A stretch of 64,000 bases of DNA from Epiperipatus broadwayi (taxonomy: Eukaryota; Onychophora; Udeonychophora; Euonychophora; Peripatidae). The stretch's first letter is position 1. Each line of letters begins with the position of its first letter. The position numbers were made by a program, and so were the translations under genes. The stretch spans positions 32,394,885-32,458,884 of the forward strand of contig JAQFVV010012394.1 of the NCBI GenBank assembly GCA_028023455.1. The letters run 5' to 3'. Positions 57,530-64,000 of the stretch are shown in pieces. Under the pieces are notes generated by a model that made no database searches, was not told the DNA's origin, and worked only from the letters and a program-made list of their open reading frames with translations.

Positions 57530-57592
57530 TAACTTATTGTGACTCGAAATGGCATAAATGTCATAAGCTGGTGATAACGAACATTTTATTTT
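57530..57592 (+). other. Hammerhead-ribozyme-like motif downstream of the GIY-YIG remnant
   Basis: About 120 bases after the endonuclease remnant the sequence reads CTCGAAATGGCATAAATGTC, then ATAAGCTGGTGATAACGAAC. GAAA is followed by a perfect little stem (ATGGCAT / ATGTCAT with one G-T pair and an AA loop) that ends in a U-A step where a hammerhead would be cleaved. The word CTGGTGA (CTGATGA in the core) comes next, and then CGAAC. Penelope-like elements are known to carry hammerhead motifs. Stem II before GAAA is not convincing, so this is a candidate relic. Confidence 0.4.
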
Positions 57593-57794
57593 ATATAGAC
57601 AATTAATTTTGTAGTTATTTTAGAATATTTTAATTTATATATACATTACATAAAATTCAAAATGAAGAACCTAGATAAAATTAAATATCTGAAATTTCAC
57701 AACAGTCAGTTTCACTGCTAGGCAGATTTCTCAAGTAGGAACACAACCACAATACACAAATATACTAAACAAATTTCTCATAATACATTGCGAA

Positions 57795-57915
57795 TACACT
57801 TTTAAATAAGGTAGTAGCTTCAGTATAGTAATTTTTCGATAATAAGATAAAGAAAAGAAAGAATGTCTATTATTGAAAATTTATTATACTGAAGCTTCAA
57901 CTTATTTAAAAATTA
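57795..57915. repeat. Hairpin, arms about 40 bp
   Basis: agcttcagtatagtaatttt at 57825-57850 pairs with the complement of aaaatttattatactgaagc at 57876. The loop is purine-rich (aaagaaaagaaagaatg). Confidence 0.85.
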
Positions 57916-59660
57916 TTTTAATCTGAGAGATAATAGGAATGTAATTGAAAATTATGGGAAAATAATTTAGTGTATGTTTGTGTTGTGTTTATATTTCTTT
58001 GCATTTAAAAAATCTGCTCTGTCAGTGAACAATTATTTGTGAATTTCACTTTTTAAATTTTGGCTAGTTTTTTAATTCTGAATTTGATGTAATTTGGTTA
58101 TTTTTTTATTAAAGTAATTTAGCTTTTAACTTTTGCTATTTTACATTTTTAAAAGTTTCTATATATATAGCAAAAAAAAATTTTTTCTAAAAAAAAACAT
58201 GAATGTTAATATGCATTTATTTAATATACTTTCTAATAAATCATAAAAATAACTCTTTCTTTTTATATTGGTAATGATATATATATATATTATTGTTTAA
58301 TGTGCAATTATAAAAATGTTGCTTAAACCAAAAAAAAAAACCAACTAGAGTATATAGTATAGTCTTAAAACATTATATTTCTAATCACAGCACCATAATT
58401 TATGATATATATGTATTTATTATAATGGTCAAGCTTATATATGTTTATAATTATTTTAATATATTTAAATTGATTCGGCCACCACTTGACATTAAACAAC
58501 AGATTATATATATTCATTATGTATATATTTTAAGAAATTCAAAATATTTTATTTAATATGTGATGATGATGACCATTACATGGCCATTATTTACAATAAT
58601 TGGCCAAATAATGTAGAACATAACCTATTCCCAATAAAATGATTATGGAATTAATATGCAGATCAGGCAATATTATGTATATAGAAGTTAACACACTATT
58701 CAAAAAAATAACAAAACTATAGTTTATTTACAAATTATCATAATGGTCACTTAAGATATAATGCTCTTTTATCCTAAATATGCTTCCATTACAGACTATT
58801 ATAAAAATATACCACAATTTTCTTTATAATTTGATTATCTTTATGATTATAATTTAATGGTAATAAATAACTTTATTCATATATATTACTTTTCATAAAT
58901 TTTCACATGTACAATCTAATGCAAATTTTTTTTATATAATTCCTTTAATTTTCTAACAGTTTCAACTGTCCTGCAGTCTTCATCAGAGCTACATTTTTTA
59001 AATCTTTGATAAGAGAAACAGCTTTAATATACTTTATATTACTTGTTAGTTGTTTTTTTTTTAATTTAAACACTTTTAACAAACCTATTACATTACTTAT
59101 TATTAATTTAAAATATAACTTTAAATAAATAATTTATTTCAAAATTTAAACATTATCTATTATTATTCTATTTAATACTTTATTTTAAACTATACATTCC
59201 ATTCTGTATAGGTTTCAGTAAGACTTTTAAATGTTATATTTATTGGTAATCCTCACAACACTGAAAACCAGCTTACTACTATATGAAAGACCACAGGGCT
59301 GACAATAAAATAAATAATGCATTATTTACAAAAAGTATTAATATATTTTGCATAAAAAAGTTAAAAATATATATCCATAAAAATTGCAAAAAATGAAAAG
59401 ATAAAATTACTTTTATTTAGAATAATTTTAATTGAAGTTAGCTAATTTTTTTAACAATCAGTTATTATAATAAAATAAATTTGCTTTTTATTAATGTAAG
59501 CATTATGTACAATAAATAGTATAATATTTGTTTAAAAACACAAGATAAAAATAACCATAGATTGCCAAAAATGGAGAAAAATTATTTACATTTAAACTAT
59601 AAGTGGCATGAAATCTTGCTAAAGCTAAAAAAGGTGCATTATTCAATCAAATTTGATTTT
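57916..59660. other. AT-rich stretch; CTGATGA..GAAAC module at 58.96 kb
   Basis: No gene. On the minus strand at 58955-58995 the words CTGATGAAGACTGCAGGACA then GTTGAAAC repeat the layout of the 22.9 kb site with a different ACTG/CAGT stem. (TA)n at 58278. Confidence 0.5.
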
Positions 59661-59664
59661 TAAA

Positions 59665-59800
59665 ACAAGCAATACTCTCCATACTGTAGTGCCACTCAGT
59701 GCAAGCCAGAGTAATTGATGGGTGCCAAAAGGCTTGTGCATAAAATTGTTATCTAGTGCCTACTCACTCAATATCCCAAGACTAGATTCTAGCTATGAAA
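59665..59800 (+). mobile_element. Fold-back family A, left arm only
   Basis: actctccatactgtagtgcc, gtgcaagccagagtaattga, gcataaaattgttatctagt, caatatcccaagactagatt; truncated before the module region. Confidence 0.8.
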
Positions 59801-60384
59801 TGAAGACATTTGAATATTCATAGTTCTATCACATACAGGTTGTAGATGTTTTGGGTTTCAGGTGTCCAAGTCTTAGGTTCATAAAAGACAACTAGTAAAG
59901 GACTTTTATTAATTCCTCTTTATGTACAGAGGCATAATTTCTTTTATTGTTATTTTGCAAAAGTCATTATTCATGCTTAATTATATAATTAATTGATTTA
60001 CAAGTATTTTTATCTGTATTATTAATATCTATTCTCAAACTTTCTTTTATTTTGGAAAGGTAATGAACATTAATATTTTTATCATTTAACTTTAGAACTA
60101 TCTTCTTTTAAAAGATGTAACATTCTCCTAAGGTTTATTTGCAATTTTACATATAAAATGTTCCAATCACTTTCACAAACCCCAAATGTTACATTTTTTT
60201 AGCAATATCCTCTGTGAATAAATGCAGTATGAACTTCAAATATCATTATTCTAAAGGGTACATAATGTTTGCAAGAGTGATTTGAACATTCTGTATTTGA
60301 AGTTTCAACTAGTGATATGCATTGAGATATTTTCATATATATTGAAATAAAATTGTCTGAATCAAACTAAAATATCAAGAAAAG
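59801..60384. other. AT-rich stretch, nothing recognised
   Basis: No frame or repeat identified. Confidence 0.5.
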
Positions 60385-60560
60385 GCCCCTTATTGGTGCC
60401 AATTGTAAAAATTTGAAAATTATGGTCCCACAAGTTGGATGATAGATTGTAATAGTACAGAAATAGTGATCCCACAAGTTGGGTGCTAATTGTAACTGTA
60501 TGAAAAATAGGGTTAATAAGAAGAATCTGAGATTACAATGGTCATTTGTAACAGTACACC
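60385..60560. repeat. 44-bp tandem repeat containing LTR-edge-like words
   Basis: The word attgtaa recurs at 60402, 60446 and 60489 (44 and 43 bases apart). The second and third units share tcccacaagttggatg / tcccacaagttgggtg. On the minus strand the first unit reads TTACAATTGGCACCAATAAG, which looks like an LTR end followed by a primer-binding site, as at 3.45 kb. It may be a remnant of a related LTR element. The open frame at 60367-60648 (minus) is produced by these repeats. Confidence 0.55.
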
Positions 60561-61540
60561 ACATTAGGGCTGAATTATGAGGAGATAAGAAACCATCATT
60601 ATCCACAAATATACAAAATATAAAAATTAAATATAAAAAAATGAGCATGAGAGATCAGCACAGAACTAACTATAAGTTCATCAACATTACCCCCAAGTAA
60701 TAATCATTCATCATCATAAATGATCAACAATAAATCAACAGTTAATCTTGATCCTGGATTTGAAAGTGGTCCACTATAGACCAGGCTAATTAGGCACTGC
60801 CAAACTTAGGGCAGGAATACAAACAATAATTATCTGGATACACATATTTAGGTGCTATTCCATCAAATTACAACAATAAATCAAATAATGCTAAGATACG
60901 AAAAACATCATTACCATCATCAATGCTCTGGCAACTTAATACCCATTAATGTACTGGTCATCTGTAAACTAAATTTTTAAAGAAGTAAGAAATAAAATGT
61001 AGTGCGTGAACTTTAAAAAATATCCTTTTTGCATTAACCATGGTCATCATTATGTGAATGTCCATACACTAAACTGTTATGCACAACTCTAGCTCAGGAA
61101 GAAAGAAGTCTATATACTATTACTGTGAGCAAGAGATAATTAAATAAATAAAGCAGTTTACTATAAATCACTTCAAATAATTCCTAGGTTTACCCTATTA
61201 TAAGTAAATAGTTTTATTGGAATCATTTTTAAAAAATCCTACAATATTAAGCTGTCCTGAAATAAAGTCGCATACACTGCAATTTATGAATCAGGAATTG
61301 GATAAAATAAAAAAATTAAGATAAAAAAAATTTTTTTTGAAACAATTATTTAAAAAATAAAGAGTAGGGAGATAAGTCATTGCAATAGTAAAATTTTATA
61401 TAATGAAAAGAGTTGTGTATAGCTAAAGCATCAACAAGGGCTTTGAGCATCAGATTACCAAGGATATGAATGGCTGAAGAGTTGGACAGTGGACAGGATC
61501 GAAGTCTTTCCATTAAAGCTTGTAGATTTGCCATCTTAAT
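60561..61540. other. Unassigned, slightly less AT-rich stretch
   Basis: 60.56-61.1 kb has a base composition and word use like the region beyond the 3.45 kb primer-binding site, and could be eroded LTR or leader sequence. No coding frame recognised. Confidence 0.4.
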
Positions 61541-61544
61541 GTAA

Positions 61545-61735
61545 AACCAAGCACTGATTCTATACATATATGTGTGGAAGATGATGGAGTGTTGGTTTGA
61601 CATGAAATACATATATTGGCAATTATTTATCTTTTTCACATGTATGTGGTCAAGTGTAGCAGTTATATTAGATAGAGTGAATGACTGAAGGGAGCTTGAA
61701 AGTCTGAGTTCAAATCCCATTTACTTAAAAATATA
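61545..61735 (+). mobile_element. Family B / tRNA-like SINE copy
   Basis: ggagtgttggtttgacatga, cttttcacatgtatgtgg, then tagatagagtgaatgactga and agtctgagttcaaatccc, a B-box-like word. It links the family B body with the tRNA-like end seen in the 21.74-22.0 kb inverted pair. The open frame on the minus strand here is not a gene. Confidence 0.65.
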
Positions 61736-61764
61736 TATTTTTAACAATAATGTATATATATATG

Positions 61765-61815
61765 TAGATCCTTGATAATGACCTACATGAGGGTAGTTGT
61801 AACGTTGGAAACATG
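61765..61815 (+). other. CTTGATA..GTAACGTTGG module
   Basis: CCTTGATAATGACCTACATG then AGGGTAGTTGTAACGTTGG has the same layout as the CTGAWGA / stem / GAAACGTTG sites at 9.5, 10.15, 46.85 and 47.68 kb. A CTAC/GTAG stem lies between the words. Decayed in the GAAA word (GTAA). Confidence 0.35.
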
Positions 61816-61819
61816 TACA

Positions 61820-62235
61820 TAATGTATTGGAGTATATACGGGTTCATGTAAATAAAAAAAAGTTTTTAAAAAGAAAAAGAATGTAATTGTATTATATATT
61901 ATTTGTGTAATCTTGTAACTGTTTACAATTGTTTATTAGGTTAGTTAAAACTAGATAAACTACATATGAGAAAACTATTTTTGTGAATGAACAATCATTC
62001 AGTCATTCAACCGTTTCAAACATTCAAGGATCTTCACCTATTTTTGTATCGTAATGTGTTTCTGAAAATATATATATATGCACTTCTAAAGTAAATTATA
62101 TATATACTGTATACGCAATAGAAATAGATAAATAAAAACAAAATATAACAAATTATTATTTTTTTAATATATTAAAAATAACAGCAAAAAATAATGATTT
62201 GGCTTTTTTGAATAAATGCTTTTAAAATTATAATT
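61820..62235. other. AT-rich stretch, nothing recognised
   Basis: No frame or repeat identified; short TA tract near 62070. Confidence 0.5.
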
Positions 62236-62239
62236 GAAT

Positions 62240-62620
62240 AATGGAATAGTTTTTTGCTGATTGCGCAGACGTTCACAAAAAATTTGAGCAGCGGAAGTGA
62301 CGGAGAGGGCTGCAATTTATAGATCCTGACTCCAGAGACTGCCACTCTACCACTACAGCAAAGCATGCTGGGAACTCAGAAAGAATATAGTAATTGAATG
62401 GCTTATTATTCAGGAGTTCATTAGAAGTTCAAGCATTGGCTGCAATCCATGGACTTTGAGTTTCAGAGTCACCACCCTTTCACTGCAGCAAAACATGCTG
62501 GGAACTCAGAATATACTTCAAACATCAGAAGTGATAGAGCTGAGCTGGGATATGTGGACCTTAATCTCCAGTGTCAGCTACTGTTTCATTGTACTAAACA
62601 ATGCCAAACTTTTTTAGAAT
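62240..62620 (-). mobile_element. SINE family C, three units in tandem (minus)
   Basis: On the minus strand, units begin with tttgctgtagtggtagagtg (A-box-like) or close variants, spaced about 130 bases apart. Each has a body ending in cacttccgctgctcaaat or similar. The word cagcatgctttgc is shared with the 42.8-43.1 kb array. Confidence 0.8.
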
Positions 62621-62959
62621 TATAGTGCCAGGATTGAAAAACTTAATCAAGTCGTTAGTTGGAGTCTATTTCCCAGTTGGAATTTCAGCATGTTTCTTTA
62701 TGTATTAATAGTTAAACTCTAATTCTGTAGGTTAAATAAATAAACATAATTAAAGTATATTCTGTAATCAAAGCTTAATACATTTTTAAAGAATTCTGCA
62801 TTGTGCTAAGTTTCATTACCAAAGCTAGAATTTTTGGAACCTATAACAAATTTTAAAAATTCTCTTCTTAATATTAATAAAATATGCGTCAATACTTCTT
62901 ACAATATATAAATAAAATAAAACAATCCCTAAGAACCAGTGGTCTTAGTTCCTTAGTTT
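62621..62959. other. AT-rich stretch, nothing recognised
   Basis: No frame or repeat identified. Confidence 0.5.
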
Positions 62960-63055
62960 TTTTTTTTTTTAAGTGTCATAGCATCGGCCGGGACGTGAAC
63001 CACAACCCAGGCAACTGCCTGCTAGTGCCTCTTGACCACCAATGCAAGACTGTAG
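62960..63055 (-). mobile_element. tRNA-related SINE head, same family as 53.0 kb
   Basis: On the minus strand: ttggtggtcaagaggcacta, then gttgtggttcacgtcccg and gccgatgctatgacact, followed by an A-rich tract. The 3' words match the 53.0 kb copy. The open frame across it (62884-63153) is incidental. Confidence 0.6.
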
Positions 63056-63746
63056 TTTTTTTCATGATAAGTGCACCATTTACAAGTTTATATATATATG
63101 TAATCATCTTTTCATATATTATTTTTATGAATGGATATCTTCATACTTTGTAGTAAAAGAAAATAAAAATTTAAATCATCTCTTTGCATGCTGTAATTAT
63201 TTAAGCAAAATAAGAGTTATCTGTATGATTAATGCATCTATCAATCATAGACATAATCTGAAATTTGAGTCAAGACTGTATCAAAGTTATAGCAAGCTTA
63301 GAATGTTTTATTCTTTGGTACTTGGTTTACATTAGCCTATCTAATCATTCTATATTTATGGGCAAATCGGTAATGATTCTCATGTAAATGTGATAATCAC
63401 AAAAGTGCTGTGGTTTTTGACTATTTTTGGAAGGCAACTCCATATCTTTTTCAGACTACACAAATATTTAATCATTTGCATAATGGAACTTTTTCTAAGT
63501 ACAGAGTCTCATTGCTGATCATACTGCATCATGTAACATTACCACTAAGAATACACAATTTGCCCAATTTGTATTTATCAATGTTTTCTTAATATTTCAC
63601 ATTCTTATCAAATTTGCATGCAAAAAAGACAAATCAAAATGGCCATTCTCCCAAATACAGGTTTCTAGTCACAATTAATATGGAGATATTATAAAAACTT
63701 TATGATGTCTGGGTTCTAAGCTAAGTAATTGCATCAGGAACATTAC
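63056..63746. other. AT-rich stretch, nothing recognised
   Basis: Open frames at 63042-63335 and 63410-63592 (plus) show no recognisable domain. Confidence 0.45.
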
Positions 63747-63832
63747 ATAGCCTTTTGATGTACCAATACGACATATGAAATAACAGATATTTTTTGATGT
63801 ACCAATACGACCTATGAAATAACATATTTTGT
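63747..63832. repeat. Tandem duplication, about 43 bp x 2
   Basis: tgatgtaccaatacgacata then tgaaataaca occurs at about 63756 and 63798 with one or two differences. Confidence 0.9.
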
Positions 63833-64000
63833 TTTCAAACAAGGTAGCCTTTGACAAGCCATCCAGTGGGGTGCAGTGAGATTAGAAAAAGAAAGTAATT
63901 TGATTATTCACTGTCAATTAAAATAAAAACTGATCAAATGTTTTAAAAAAACATCACTTGTTAAATGATTTTATATTTCCTGTTTCTTTTAAGGTTTAAG
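63833..64000. other. Window end, nothing recognised
   Basis: AT-rich sequence to the edge. Confidence 0.5.

Overview
This is an AT-rich eukaryotic window (roughly 70-75 % A+T by eye) made almost entirely of transposable elements and their remains. I recognise no host protein-coding gene, rRNA or functional tRNA gene, no CRISPR array and no bacterial operon structure. Lineage can only be guessed. Ty3/gypsy-type, Penelope-like, LINE and mariner remnants, tRNA-derived SINEs and long compound microsatellites fit an AT-rich invertebrate animal. The gag protein reminds me of arthropod (hemipteran or arachnid) elements, but the sequence does not settle this.

Layout. 1-3.9 kb: the 5' half of a LTR retrotransposon on the minus strand, the only convincingly intact coding DNA. 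It has a probable LTR edge and primer-binding site near 3.45-3.475 kb, a 654-aa gag with a long heptad coiled coil, and an open pol frame (aspartic protease, then the start of reverse transcriptase) that runs off base 1. Pol is in the -1 frame relative to gag. 3.9-12 kb: hairpins, tandem repeats and two large fold-back elements. 12-23 kb: a Penelope-like RT remnant with a YMDD box, a possible GIY-YIG fragment, and several broken LINE copies on both strands. 23-34.9 kb: SINE pieces, inverted repeats, two more LINE copies, then a long unassigned stretch. 35-44 kb: tRNA-like SINE units in direct tandem, including an array of about 1.3 kb, plus a second interspersed repeat family. 45-57 kb: more fold-back elements, a 245-bp compound microsatellite, a dead mariner with recognisable terminal inverted repeats, a LINE 3' end and a well-preserved fold-back element. 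57-64 kb: a GIY-YIG endonuclease remnant of a Penelope-like element, further repeats and SINEs.

How the parts relate. Gag and pol would together make one retrotransposon polyprotein system, with protease and RT reached by -1 frameshifting. The other elements are non-autonomous or dead. Two things stand out. First, at least a dozen inverted repeats with arms of 30 to about 350 bp occur in 64 kb. Second, a CTGATGA / short stem / GAAAC module, resembling a hammerhead-ribozyme core, recurs in the arms of one fold-back family and in other repeats, and a related motif follows the Penelope-like endonuclease remnant. Coordinates of decayed repeats are approximate, usually within 10-20 bases.
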